Below, piece by piece: positions 8,497 to 17,054 of a stretch of 64,000 bases of DNA (position 1 is the first letter of the stretch; every line of letters begins with the position of its first letter). Origin of the DNA: Nocardia rhizosphaerihabitans (GTDB taxonomy: Bacteria; Actinomycetota; Actinomycetes; Mycobacteriales; Mycobacteriaceae). The translations under genes were made by a program, and so were the position numbers. The notes under the pieces were generated by a model that worked only from the letters and a program-made list of their open reading frames with translations, did not search any database and was not told the origin of the DNA. The stretch spans positions 126,595 through 190,594 of the forward strand of contig NZ_BMNE01000002.1 in assembly GCF_014646295.1 (NCBI RefSeq), in the 5' to 3' direction.

Positions 8497-9254
8497 GTGG
8501 CGCGCAGCGGGTCGCCGGTGCGCTCGGCGTCGCGGCGCTGATCGCGCTGTGGTGGATCCTGGCTGCGGCCGGGGTGGCCGGGGGCACGATTCCCACGCCG
8601 TGGCGGGTGCTGTCGACCATGTGGTCGGACGGCTGGGGGCTGTACGGCCCGAACTTCCAGGTGACCGCGGCAGGCGCGCTCCAGGGTTTTCTCTGGGGCA
8701 ACGCGCTCGCGATCGGGATCGCGGCGCTGATCATGCTGATCCCGCGGATCGAGCCGCTGGCCACCCAGCTGGCCATCCTGAGCTACTGCACGCCGCTGGT
8801 GGCGCTCGGCCCGATCATCCTGGTGGTCTTCGGCGGCCGCACGCCGACGGTGTTCCTGGCCGCCATGTACTGCTTCTTCACCACCATGGTCGGCGCGGTC
8901 ACCGGCTTGCGCTCGGCCGATCCGGCGAGCCTCGACCTGGTGCGCGCCTACGGTGGCGGACGCTGGCAGCAGTTGTACCGGGTGCAGGCGATCGCGGCGC
9001 TGCCGAATACGTTCGCCGCCTTGAAGATCGCCGCGCCGTCGGCGGTGCTCGGCGCGATCATCGGCGAGTATCTGGGCGGGGTCGACAGCGGGATCGGGGT
9101 CGCGCTGACGGCCGCGCAGACCGCCTACAACGTGCCGCGCACCTGGGGCATGGCGCTGGCCGCCGCCGCGCTGGCCGGGCTCGGCTATCTGGTGGTCGCG
9201 GTGGCCGCGCGACTGATCACGCCGTGGACGGCGACCGCGGAGGAGGGGCGATGA
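8493..9254 (+). CDS. ABC transporter permease 1 (BPD_transp_1)
   Basis: 253 residues, about six membrane segments. The EAA-type cytoplasmic loop is [23 protein letters not shown], the contact site for the ATPase. It starts in an ATGA overlap with the ATPase gene and ends in an ATGA overlap with the second permease. Having two different permeases implies a heterodimeric channel. The family is that of the SsuC/TauC/ThiX importers, whose substrates are usually small anionic or heterocyclic compounds; here the purine island suggests a purine or ureide. Confidence 0.88.
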   Translation: MSGAQRVAGALGVAALIALWWILAAAGVAGGTIPTPWRVLSTMWSDGWGLYGPNFQVTAAGALQGFLWGNALAIGIAALIMLIPRIEPLATQLAILSYCTPLVALGPIILVVFGGRTPTVFLAAMYCFFTTMVGAVTGLRSADPASLDLVRAYGGGRWQQLYRVQAIAALPNTFAALKIAAPSAVLGAIIGEYLGGVDSGIGVALTAAQTAYNVPRTWGMALAAAALAGLGYLVVAVAARLITPWTATAEEGR

Positions 9255-10054
9255 CGACCACCGTGCTGCGCCGGATCGGCCGGTTCCTGTTGCCGCTGGC
9301 GACCTCGCTGATCCTGTTGCTGATCATCTGGTCGCTGTTCCTGCGGGCGTTCCCGCAGATCGGGCCGAGGGTCGGCAAGACGCCCTCGGACATCTGGCGC
9401 TACCTGGTGACCGCGCCGGGCGCCGGGACCGCCCGGCAGGCGATTCTCGACGACCTCACGATCACCCTGCGCGACGCCGCGATCGGCTTCACCGTCGGGA
9501 TGCTCGGCGCGCTGGGGGTGGCCGCGCTGTTCGTGCTGTATTCGGCTGTGCAGCAGACGTTCATGCCCGTGGCGATGCTACTGCGATCGGTGCCGCTGGT
9601 GGCGTTGAGCCCGATCGTGGTGCTGGTCTTCGGTCGCGGCACGGCGGGGGTGGCGGTGCTGACGGCGATCGTGGTGTTCTTCCCGGCCCTGGTGATGATC
9701 ATGACCGGTCTGCGCGAGGCGCCAAGGCAGGCCATGGAATTGGTGACGGCCTACGGTGGCTCGCGCTGGACCAGGCTGCGGATGGTCGCGGTCCCCGCCG
9801 CGCTGCCCTCGGTGTTCGCCGCGGCGCGCGTCTCGGTGCCCGGTGCGTTGATCGGCGCGCTGCTCGGTGAATGGCTCGGCAGCGGAACCGGTTTGGGCGC
9901 GAGTCTGGTGCGCGCCATTCCGATGTTCCAGTACAACCGGCTGTGGGCGTCGATCGTGGTGGTGACCGTGGTGTCGGTGCTGCTGTACGCGATCGTCGGA
10001 GTGATCGAGAATCTGGTGCTCGCGCGGTTCGGGCCGAGCGCGGGTAAGGCGTAG
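9251..10054 (+). CDS. ABC transporter permease 2 (BPD_transp_1)
   Basis: 267 residues from ATG 9251, in ATGA overlap with the first permease. It is hydrophobic with about six membrane segments and the EAA loop LVTAYGGSRWTRLRMVAVPAALP. It is clearly paralogous to permease 1 but has diverged, so the two probably pair in one channel rather than being recent duplicates. The ribosome-binding sequence GGAGGGG just upstream supports this start. It is followed by 68 bp containing a separate leaderless promoter for the binding protein. Confidence 0.88.
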   Translation: MTTTVLRRIGRFLLPLATSLILLLIIWSLFLRAFPQIGPRVGKTPSDIWRYLVTAPGAGTARQAILDDLTITLRDAAIGFTVGMLGALGVAALFVLYSAVQQTFMPVAMLLRSVPLVALSPIVVLVFGRGTAGVAVLTAIVVFFPALVMIMTGLREAPRQAMELVTAYGGSRWTRLRMVAVPAALPSVFAAARVSVPGALIGALLGEWLGSGTGLGASLVRAIPMFQYNRLWASIVVVTVVSVLLYAIVGVIENLVLARFGPSAGKA

Positions 10055-10110
10055 TCCGGGAGGGAATAGCGGCGGAACGCGGACGCAAAGAGAACGAAAC
10101 GCACCGAAAC

Positions 10111-10116
10111 TACATT
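10111..10116 (+). promoter_or_regulatory. -10 element of leaderless binding-protein gene
   Basis: TACATT lies six nt before ATG 10123 and no Shine-Dalgarno is present. It would allow the binding protein to be made in excess over the other transporter subunits. Confidence 0.55.
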
Positions 10117-10122
10117 CGGCGC

Positions 10123-11187
10123 ATGAACAGTATCGACCGTCGTTCCTTTCTCCGCTATTCCGCGCTGACCGGCGCCGCGCTCGGTGGGGCAGGTCTGCTC
10201 GCCGCGTGCGGTGGCGGTTCGGGCAGTTCCCCGAACGGTTCGACCGACGACGGTTCGAAATACGGCAAGGTCGCGGTGCAGTTGTCGTGGCTGAAGAACA
10301 TCGAATTCGCGGGTGAGTATTTCGCCGATTCGAAGGGATATTTCAAGGATGCGGGATTCGGCGCGGTAGACCTCATCGCGGGTGGCGCGGCGAGTACCTC
10401 GGTGGAGGCCGGGCTCGACACCGGCAAGGTGTGGATCGGCCTGTCCGCTCCGCAGACCACCGCGCCCGCGATCCTGGAGGGGCTACCCGCCAAGATCGTC
10501 GGCGCGACCTATCAGAAGAATCCGTTCGCGATCGTCAGCTCGGCAGGCAAGCCGATCAAATCCCCGGCTGATATGAAGGGCCGCAAGATCGGCGTGCAGG
10601 ACACCAACCAGCTGATCTTCAGCGCGCTGCTGGCCGCGAACGGCATCGCGCCGGGCGAGGTGACGGTGGTGCCCGCCCAGTACGATCCGACGCCGCTGGC
10701 CAACGGCGAGGTCGACGGCTGGGTCAGCTATGTGACCAACGAGCCGATCACCCTGGCGGCCAAGGGCTTCGCGAACGAGAACTTCCTGTTCGCCGATTTC
10801 GGCTTGCCGCTGGTCGCGGAGACGCTGACGGTCACCCAGTCGACCATCGACAACGAGCGCGACAAACTCAAGGCGTTCCTGATCGCCGAGATCAAGGGCT
10901 GGCGCGATGCCGTCGCCGATCCGGCCGAGTCGGCCAGGCTCGCCGTCGAGGTCTACGGCAAGGACCAGAAGCTCGAGCTCGGTGAGCAGACCAAGGAGGC
11001 CATCGCGCAGAACGATCTGGTCGTGTCGGCCTCGACCAGGACCGACGGCCTGCTGTCGATGACCGACGCGCTGATCGAGCAGAACGTCGCCGCCTTGCGC
11101 ACCGCGAAGATCGACATCAAGGCCGAGCAGCTGTTCGATCTGTCGGTCCTGCGCGAGGTGTACGCGGAGAACCCGGGCTTGAAGTAG
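10123..11187 (+). CDS. NMT1/THI5-type substrate-binding lipoprotein, Tat-exported
   Basis: 354 residues. The N-terminus combines a twin-arginine-like motif (DRRSFLR, 5-11) with a lipobox LLAAC whose C29 would be lipidated. The mature domain (about 45-340) has the NMT1-like fold signature: VQLSWLKNIEFAGEYFAD at its start, a GAA-turn (AGGAAST), then KGRKIGVQDTNQL and NGEVDGWVSYVTNEP. This family binds hydroxymethylpyrimidine, thiamine precursors, riboflavin and other flat heterocycles. Together with the adjacent urate and allantoin enzymes this makes uptake of a purine or its breakdown product plausible. The binding pocket cannot be assigned by eye, and a thiamine-precursor role remains possible, although no thi genes or TPP riboswitch are visible. 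Confidence 0.87.
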   Translation: MNSIDRRSFLRYSALTGAALGGAGLLAACGGGSGSSPNGSTDDGSKYGKVAVQLSWLKNIEFAGEYFADSKGYFKDAGFGAVDLIAGGAASTSVEAGLDTGKVWIGLSAPQTTAPAILEGLPAKIVGATYQKNPFAIVSSAGKPIKSPADMKGRKIGVQDTNQLIFSALLAANGIAPGEVTVVPAQYDPTPLANGEVDGWVSYVTNEPITLAAKGFANENFLFADFGLPLVAETLTVTQSTIDNERDKLKAFLIAEIKGWRDAVADPAESARLAVEVYGKDQKLELGEQTKEAIAQNDLVVSASTRTDGLLSMTDALIEQNVAALRTAKIDIKAEQLFDLSVLREVYAENPGLK

Positions 11188-11190
11188 GCC

Positions 11191-12207
11191 CTAGATCGCC
11201 AGGCCGACCGCCGCCGACCCGTAGTCGCGGCGGGCGGCGAGGCGCAGGCCTGCCCGCGAGGCGAGGAAGTCGGCGGTGACGAAGACGGCGGTCTCGGCGG
11301 GGGTGCGCGGGCCCGACTCGAGCCCGGCGGGCACGTGCAGGCGGGCCAGGGTCGGCTCGTCGAAGCCGCCCGCGCGCAGGTCGTCGAGGCGGCGGGCCTG
11401 GTCGGCGGGGGTGCCGAGGGCGGCCAGGTAGCCCAGTTCGGGCAGGCGAAGGGCGACGGTGAGCAGCGGGATCTCGAAGCGCGGCTCGTTGGCGAGCACG
11501 ACAATGCCTGTGCTGCTGTCGATCTCGCCCGCGGCCGAGAGCGTGTTCAGGTAGCGGTGCGGCCAGTCCACGACGACCTCGGCGCCCGGGAACGAGGCCG
11601 GGTCGGCGAACTCGGGACGCGAATCGCAGATGCTGACCCGGTAGCCGATCATCCGCGCCTGGGCGGCCAGGGTGGCGGCATAGGCGTTGGCGCCGAAGAT
11701 GATCAGGCGCGGCGGCGGGCAGTAGGACGCGACGAACAGGTCCGACTCGGGCAGGGCGACGAGCTCGGTGGCGTGCTTGCGATCGGTGACCAGGTGCTGG
11801 CCGATGACATCGGGGTCCTGATTCCACACCACGGTGAAGACGGTGACCCGGCGATGGGCCTGGATGTCGGCGGCAATGGCGGGGAATTCGGGAAAGTCGC
11901 GGCAGGAAAACGGCTCGACGAAGATGTCGACCAGCTGGCCGTCGTCGGAGACCGATTCCATTCCGGTGATCAAACTGTAGCGACGTAGTTGCCGCACCCC
12001 GGTCTGCGCGGCTTCCAGTGCCGCGGCGTAGACGGTCTCTTCCAACCGCCCGGACGCAATGGATCCGAAGACTCCGCCATTGGGTGTGACGAGCATTCCC
12101 GACCCGATCGGCAGCGCGGTGGTGCCGATGGTACGGACCACGGTGGCGAGGCCACCGGTGCGGCCCGAATGCCACACTCGCAGAAGGTCATCGACGATAT
12201 CGCGCAT
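11191..12207 (-). CDS. xdhC: XdhC/CoxI-family molybdoenzyme maturation factor, Cys-less
   Basis: 338 residues. The N-terminal XdhC_CoxI domain (about 8-75) starts GGLATVVRTIGTTALPIGSGM and continues VFGSIASGRLEETVYAA. The C-terminal Rossmann-like XdhC_C domain has RLIIFGANAYAATLAAQARMIGYRVSICD. XdhC-type proteins bind the molybdenum cofactor, recruit the sulfurtransferase and insert sulfurated Moco into xanthine-dehydrogenase-family enzymes. Canonical members carry SGGCVE where this one reads ASGRLE, so the usual conserved Cys is absent. It lies between the ABC importer (convergent, 3 bp gap) and the MobA-like gene in the same direction. Role inferred from family and from the XDH genes 5-9 kb away. 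Confidence 0.85.
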   Translation of the reverse strand: MRDIVDDLLRVWHSGRTGGLATVVRTIGTTALPIGSGMLVTPNGGVFGSIASGRLEETVYAAALEAAQTGVRQLRRYSLITGMESVSDDGQLVDIFVEPFSCRDFPEFPAIAADIQAHRRVTVFTVVWNQDPDVIGQHLVTDRKHATELVALPESDLFVASYCPPPRLIIFGANAYAATLAAQARMIGYRVSICDSRPEFADPASFPGAEVVVDWPHRYLNTLSAAGEIDSSTGIVVLANEPRFEIPLLTVALRLPELGYLAALGTPADQARRLDDLRAGGFDEPTLARLHVPAGLESGPRTPAETAVFVTADFLASRAGLRLAARRDYGSAAVGLAI

Positions 12208-12221
12208 ATCTCAAACTCCGA

Positions 12222-12818
12222 TCATCGTGCGTCGACTTCCGGGAAATCGCGATCGGCCCCTGTCGCCAAGTCGTCGCACGTGACGCACACCATATCCTGT
12301 CGACCGTACAAATAGGAACCTGCACCGGTATCGCCTGCGGACCCTGCCGAAATGGCGTCCCAGTGCTTGTTCTCGATCACAACGGGATGCCCCGGTGTGT
12401 CGGAGAACACACCACGGGCGAGTCCGCTCTCGCTCGCGCGGGCCGCGGCGAGCACCCGCGCGACGACATCGGGCCCGATATCGGGAATGTCGACGGGCAG
12501 GAACGCCACGTAGCGCGTGCCGGCGTCGGCGGCCGCGCGCAGGCCCGCACGGACCGTCGCGGAGAGCCCGACGGCCCAGTCGTCGACCCATCGCCACGCG
12601 GTGTCCGGCGGCAGTCCGAGTCCGGCCGGATCGGGTCCGGTGGCGCCGAGCAGAACGATCACCGGATCGCAGCCGCCGTCGCGCAGGGCGGTGACCGCCG
12701 AGCGCAGCCAGGCGCCGTTCTCGGCGAGTGCCTTGGGTTTGCCGTAGCGGGTGCCCGCGCCCGCCGCGAGGACGATGCCGGTGCACGCCGACGGCACAGG
12801 CGGGTCGATCTGGGGCAT
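12222..12818 (-). CDS. MobA-like nucleotidyltransferase (molybdopterin cytidylyl-/guanylyltransferase type)
   Basis: 198 residues; the frame is open upstream, but the nucleotidyltransferase signature begins at GIVLAAGAGTRYGKPKAL (14-31), making ATG 12818 the sensible start. Other marks are the acidic metal site in AFLPVDIPDIG, and GVFSDTPGHPVVI near the end. MocA/MobA enzymes attach CMP or GMP to molybdopterin; XDH-family enzymes usually need the cytosine form or bare Moco matured with XdhC. It ends 15 bp before xdhC in the same direction, and the two are probably co-transcribed for cofactor maturation of the xanthine dehydrogenase in this island. Which nucleotide is used cannot be read from the sequence. 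Confidence 0.83.
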   Translation of the reverse strand: MPQIDPPVPSACTGIVLAAGAGTRYGKPKALAENGAWLRSAVTALRDGGCDPVIVLLGATGPDPAGLGLPPDTAWRWVDDWAVGLSATVRAGLRAAADAGTRYVAFLPVDIPDIGPDVVARVLAAARASESGLARGVFSDTPGHPVVIENKHWDAISAGSAGDTGAGSYLYGRQDMVCVTCDDLATGADRDFPEVDAR

Positions 12819-12944
12819 GGCGGTGAAATTAATAGGGCAATGTTGCCGGTCGATTACAGCAGGGGAGCACAAGGACGACGACACGCCGACGTGACCGAGT
12901 GCACAACGGTGGCGGCTGCCAGGGGATGGGGAGATGCTGGATCG

Positions 12945-13439
12945 ATGACGAGCGAAGCGATCGGCCTCGCGGGATTCAACGCACTGCCCGCCCCGGCCGC
13001 CGAAGCGGCCTTGCTTTCCTGTTGCTCCGCGCCACGCTGGGCGCGGGCGGTCGCCGCCGCCCGTCCCTATGCCACCGCGGAGTCGCTGCTCGACGCCGCC
13101 GACGCCGCGCTGGCCGCGCTCGACGACGCCGAGATCGACGAGGCGCTGGCCGGTCACCCACGGATCGGTGAACGCCCGACCTCGGCGGCATCGGCCCGAG
13201 AACAGTCCGGGGTGTCCGGTGCCGAGGTCACCGCAGAGCTCATCGCGGGCAACCGCGCCTACGAGGCGAAGTTCGGCCATATCTACCTGGTCTGCGCGGC
13301 AGGGCGCAGCGGCGAGGAACTGCTCGCCGTCCTGCGGGCGCGGCTGGACAACGATCCGTCGACCGAAAGGCAGGTCATGCGCACCGAATTGGCGAAGATC
13401 AATCGTTTACGCCTCGCCCGAACGGTGGCGGACGCGTGA
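12945..13439 (+). CDS. uraD: OHCU decarboxylase
   Basis: 164 residues from ATG 12945; a GATGCT hexamer six nt upstream may be a leaderless -10. The enzyme decarboxylates 2-oxo-4-hydroxy-4-carboxy-5-ureidoimidazoline stereospecifically to S-allantoin, the third step after urate oxidation. Family marks are the catalytic HPRIGE, the Ser/Glu-rich SAREQSGV, and NRAYEAKFGHIYLVCAAGRS. All-helical, about the usual 160-170 residues. It overlaps the HIU hydrolase gene by GTGA and opens the uraD-uraH-uricase-amidohydrolase operon, which makes the assignment very secure. Confidence 0.94.
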   Translation: MTSEAIGLAGFNALPAPAAEAALLSCCSAPRWARAVAAARPYATAESLLDAADAALAALDDAEIDEALAGHPRIGERPTSAASAREQSGVSGAEVTAELIAGNRAYEAKFGHIYLVCAAGRSGEELLAVLRARLDNDPSTERQVMRTELAKINRLRLARTVADA

Positions 13440-13753
13440 CCGGCCTGAGCACGCACGTCCTCGATGCCGTGCGTGGGGTGCCGGCCGAAGGCGTCGCGGT
13501 CTGGCTGATGCGCGGCGACCAGCGCCTGACCGAGGCGCTGACCGATGCCGACGGCCGGGTGAAAGAACTTGCCGCCGGGCTGAATCCGGGGGACTACCGG
13601 TTGTTCTTCGACACCGGCAGCTATTTCGCGGCGCAGGGCACCGAGACCTTCTATCCGGAGGTCTGCGTCGCGTTCACGGTGGGTGAGCAGCCGCATCTGC
13701 ATGTGCCGCTGCTGTTGTCGCCGTTCGCCTATTCCACCTACCGAGGAAGCTGA
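13436..13753 (+). CDS. uraH: 5-hydroxyisourate hydrolase (transthyretin-like)
   Basis: 105 residues from GTG 13436, overlapping the uraD stop (GTGA). It hydrolyses 5-hydroxyisourate, the product of urate oxidase, to OHCU. The transthyretin-like fold is shown by LSTHVLDAVRGVPAEGVAV at the N-terminus (catalytic His in STHV) and by the diagnostic C-terminal YSTYRGS that replaces the hormone-binding end of true transthyretin. PHLHVPLLLSPFAYSTYRGS is typical of the family. Complete and of normal length; cytosolic, no signal peptide. Its position between uraD and uricase matches its place in the pathway. Confidence 0.95.
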   Translation: MTGLSTHVLDAVRGVPAEGVAVWLMRGDQRLTEALTDADGRVKELAAGLNPGDYRLFFDTGSYFAAQGTETFYPEVCVAFTVGEQPHLHVPLLLSPFAYSTYRGS

Positions 13754-13761
13754 GCACGCAG

Positions 13762-14667
13762 ATGGTGATGAGTGGTCCGATCGTGTTGACCGACAACCGT
13801 TATGGCAAGTCCGAGAACCGGGTCGTGCGGTTCTACAAGGAGAATGCGCGCCACGAGATCCGCGATGTGAATGTCTCGACCACCTTGCGCGGCGATTTCG
13901 CGGCGGCTTACATCGAGGGCGACCAGCGTCATGTCCTGCCCACCGATACCCAGAAACACACCGCCTTCGTGTACGCGAAGAAGCCGGGCCTGGACACCGT
14001 CGAGGACTATGCGATCGCGCTGGCGACGCATTTCGTCGACACCGTCGAGCCGGTATCGAGCGCGCGGATCGACGTGGATTCCTATGGATGGCAGCGGGTC
14101 TCGGTGGACGGTCGCGAGCACGACCACACCTGGGTGCGGCAGGGCCCCGAGGTGCGCACCGCCGCGGTGACCGTGGCGGGCAAGGGCGACGCGCGGCAGA
14201 CGTGGGTGATCGGCGGGATCAAGGACCTGGTGCTGCTCAAGTCCACCGGCTCGGAGTTCGCCGACTTCCTCACCGACGAGTACACGACGCTGGCCCCCAC
14301 CCACGATCGCGTGCTCGCCACCTCGCTGATCGTGCAGTGGCGCTTCGCCGAGATCGGCGGATTCGACTGGGACGAGGTGTACGACGGCATCAGGGCCACG
14401 CTGCTCGAGTTGTTCGCGACGACCTACTCCAAGGCATTGCAGCAGACGCTGTATGCGATGGGAAACGCTGTGCTGGAACGGTTCCCGGTACTCGCCGAGA
14501 TCCGGCTGTCGGCGCCGAACAAGCACCACTTCGAGTACGACCTGGCGCAGTTCGGGATCGAGAACAAGGGGGAGGTGTGCTGGGCGGCGGATCGTCCGTA
14601 CGGCTCGATCCACGCGACGTTGCAGCGCGCGGACGCTCCCGAAGCGGGGCTCGCATGGGTGCCGTGA
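13762..14667 (+). CDS. Urate oxidase (uricase)
   Basis: 301 residues from ATG 13762 (ATG 13768 is an alternative). The cofactor-free enzyme oxidises urate with O2 to 5-hydroxyisourate and H2O2. Two T-fold domains are recognisable. The first contains NRYGKSENRVVRFYK and the substrate-site segment VLPTDTQKHTAFVYAKK; the second contains the family's LKSTGSEFADFLTDEYTTL and the C-terminal LSAPNKHHFEYDLAQFG. Length is normal. It is the third gene in the operon after uraD and uraH, and the amidohydrolase gene begins inside its last codons. Hydrogen peroxide is a by-product; no catalase is adjacent. Confidence 0.95.
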   Translation: MVMSGPIVLTDNRYGKSENRVVRFYKENARHEIRDVNVSTTLRGDFAAAYIEGDQRHVLPTDTQKHTAFVYAKKPGLDTVEDYAIALATHFVDTVEPVSSARIDVDSYGWQRVSVDGREHDHTWVRQGPEVRTAAVTVAGKGDARQTWVIGGIKDLVLLKSTGSEFADFLTDEYTTLAPTHDRVLATSLIVQWRFAEIGGFDWDEVYDGIRATLLELFATTYSKALQQTLYAMGNAVLERFPVLAEIRLSAPNKHHFEYDLAQFGIENKGEVCWAADRPYGSIHATLQRADAPEAGLAWVP

Positions 14668-16019
14668 ACGATCTGGTGATCGACGGGTGCGCGGTGGTGA
14701 CCGTCGACGCGGCGGGCACCGAATACCGCGACGGCTGGGTCACGGTGCGGGGCAACCGGATCGATGCTGTCGGTGCGGGTAAGCCGCCCGCGTTCGGACC
14801 CGAGGTGACGCGTATCGACGGCCGTGGGTGTGTGCTCACGCCAGGTCTGGTGAACACCCATCACCACCTGTACCAGTGGATCACCCGTGGCCTGGCCGCC
14901 GACAACACCCTGTTCGAGTGGTTGACCATGCTGTATCCGGTGTGGGCGCGCATCGACGAGAAGTCGGTGCGGGTGGCGGCGACCGGTGCGCTGGTCTCGC
15001 TGGCTCGCAGCGGCTGCACCACGTCGTCGGACCATCACTATGTCTTCCCGCGTGGTGGCGGGGACCTGCTCGCGGCCGAGATCGGTGCGGCGTCGGCGGT
15101 CGGGTTGCGGTTTCACCCGGCGCGGGGGTCGATGGATCTGGGAAGGGGCGAGGGCGGGCTACCGCCCGACGAGGTGGTCGAGTCGATCGACGACATTCTC
15201 GCCGCCAGTGCCGCGGCGATCGAGCAGTGGCACGACCCGTCGTTCGACGCGATGGTGCGGATCGCGCTCGCGCCGTGCTCGCCGTTCTCGGTGACCGGTG
15301 ATCTCATGCGGGAGTCCGCGGCGCTGGCCAGGTCGGCGGGGGTGCGCCTGCATACCCATCTGGCCGAGACCGACGACGAGCTGGACTTCTGCCTGGAGAA
15401 CTTCGGGTGCACGCCCGCGCAGTACATGGAACAGCTGGGCTGGCTGGGCTCCGACGTCTGGTTCGCCCACGCCGTGCACCTCGACGATCCGGCGATCGCC
15501 GCGATGGCGCGGACCGGGACCGGCGTGGCGCACTGTCCCACGTCCAACGGCAGGCTCGGGGCGGGGATCGCGCGGACCGCGGACCTGGTGGCGGCGGGGG
15601 TGCCGGTCGGCCTCGGGGTCGACGGCGCTGCCAGCAACGAGTCGAGCTCGATGATCGAGGAACCGCGCAATGCGCTGCTGTACGCGCGGGCTGTCGGCGG
15701 GCCGCGGGCGATGACCGTGCGGGCCGCGCTGGAACTGGCGACCATGGGCGGGGCGCGGGTGCTCGGGCGGGAGGCCGAGATCGGGTCGATCGAGCCGGGC
15801 AAGCTGGCCGATCTGGCGCTGTGGCGGCTGGACACGCCCGCGCACGCGGGCATCGAAGACCCGGTTGTCGCGCTGGTGCTCGGCTCGGCGCCGCCGCTGG
15901 CCGCGCTGATCGTCAACGGGCGCGAAGTCGTGCGTGACGGTGTTGTCACGACGGTGGACGAGGCCGCGGTCGGCGCCGATGTCGCCCAGGCGCAAGCCAC
16001 GTTGCTCGCCGGTGCGTGA
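14655..16019 (+). CDS. Amidohydrolase, 8-oxoguanine deaminase-like
   Basis: 454 residues from ATG 14655, 13 bp inside the uricase gene; GTG 14664, which overlaps the uricase stop as GTGA, is an equally good start. It is a TIM-barrel amidohydrolase with the metal ligands of the cytosine-deaminase subgroup: NTHHHLYQW in strand 1, HTHLAET, HAVHLDD and the strand-8 Asp in LGVDGAASNESS. The HHHLYQ form is typical of 8-oxoguanine deaminase and hydroxydechloroatrazine hydrolase relatives. Deamination of 8-oxoguanine would give urate directly, which fits its coupling to uricase; guanine deaminase activity is an alternative. Confidence 0.85.
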   Translation: MGAVNDLVIDGCAVVTVDAAGTEYRDGWVTVRGNRIDAVGAGKPPAFGPEVTRIDGRGCVLTPGLVNTHHHLYQWITRGLAADNTLFEWLTMLYPVWARIDEKSVRVAATGALVSLARSGCTTSSDHHYVFPRGGGDLLAAEIGAASAVGLRFHPARGSMDLGRGEGGLPPDEVVESIDDILAASAAAIEQWHDPSFDAMVRIALAPCSPFSVTGDLMRESAALARSAGVRLHTHLAETDDELDFCLENFGCTPAQYMEQLGWLGSDVWFAHAVHLDDPAIAAMARTGTGVAHCPTSNGRLGAGIARTADLVAAGVPVGLGVDGAASNESSSMIEEPRNALLYARAVGGPRAMTVRAALELATMGGARVLGREAEIGSIEPGKLADLALWRLDTPAHAGIEDPVVALVLGSAPPLAALIVNGREVVRDGVVTTVDEAAVGADVAQAQATLLAGA

Positions 16020-16200
16020 GGACGCCGCGCGGTGGTGCCGATGGGCGCCGCTGCCGGTGCCGGGGTTCTGAACTGCGGTTTCGATCTGGTCGGCGCACAC
16101 TGGATGACGTACACCGGTTAACCGCCCCGCAATCCGGCGCGGGTGTCGCGCAACATCGCGGCAACTCCAGGCCCCTAGTGTGGCTGGTGAGGCAAGCGAG

Positions 16201-17052
16201 GTGAACGTGGATCTGGACACTGTTCGGGAGGTGGTTCTCGCCCGCGAACGCGCCGACCTGGCACAGGTCGGCCCGGGGAGCGCGGTCCTGGCGGGCGGCA
16301 CCTTCCTGTTCTCCGAACCGCACGACCATCTCGACCGGCTCGTCGATATCACCACGCTCGGCTGGACACCCCTGGTGGAGCGCGGCGACGGCCTCGAGAT
16401 CGCCGCGACCTGCACGCTCGCGGAACTGGCAGGCGCCGGGCCCGGCCGGGAACTCGGGTCGGCGGTGCTGCGACCGGAGTGGCCTGGCACCGCGCTGTTC
16501 GCGCAGGGCTGCCGGGCGCTGCTGGCCTCGCACAAGATCTGGCGCACGGCGACGGTCGGCGGGAACGTCTGCCTGTCGCTGCCCGCCGGGGCTGTTCTCG
16601 GTGCGCTGGTCGCGCTGGACGCCACGGTGGTCATCTGGCCGCGTGGTGGCGGTGAGCGCCGAATACTGTTGCGCGACTTCGTTACCGGGGCCGGTGAGAA
16701 TGTCCTCGCCGCTGGTGCGGTGGTGCGGTCCTTCCTGGTGCCGACGTCGAGCCTGTTGGCGCGCACCAGTTTTCGCAAGATCGCGCTGGCTCCGCTCGGA
16801 CGGTCCGGAGCGGTGGTGATGGGCAGGCGCACCGCCGACGACCGGTGCGCGATCACCGTGACCGCCGCGACGGTGCGACCCGTGGTCCTCGACTTCGACA
16901 CCGTGCCAGGCGATGCCGACGTCGCCGCGGCGGTGGCCGAGATCGAGCCGGAGCTGTGGTTCGACGACCCGCACGGCGCGCCGGACTGGCGCGCGCACGT
17001 GACCGGGCTGCTGGCCACCGAAGTGGCCGCCGAGCTCAGGGAGGCGGCGTGA
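16201..17052 (+). CDS. FAD-binding subunit of molybdenum hydroxylase (XDH-type)
   Basis: 283 residues from GTG 16201 (GTG 16180 is in frame). The PCMH/CO-dehydrogenase-flavoprotein domain covers most of it: VLAGGTFLFSEPHDHLDRLVDIT is the FAD pyrophosphate-binding region, and TATVGGNVCLSLPAGAVLGALVALDA is the second FAD motif. It would pass electrons from the 2Fe-2S/Mo subunit at 18500-21517 to NAD+ or another acceptor. The two subunits are separated by a convergent HxlR gene and an oxidoreductase, an unusual arrangement. The preceding 181 bp (16020-16200) holds no gene I can support. Confidence 0.85.
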   Translation: MNVDLDTVREVVLARERADLAQVGPGSAVLAGGTFLFSEPHDHLDRLVDITTLGWTPLVERGDGLEIAATCTLAELAGAGPGRELGSAVLRPEWPGTALFAQGCRALLASHKIWRTATVGGNVCLSLPAGAVLGALVALDATVVIWPRGGGERRILLRDFVTGAGENVLAAGAVVRSFLVPTSSLLARTSFRKIALAPLGRSGAVVMGRRTADDRCAITVTAATVRPVVLDFDTVPGDADVAAAVAEIEPELWFDDPHGAPDWRAHVTGLLATEVAAELREAA

Positions 17053-17054
17053 AC

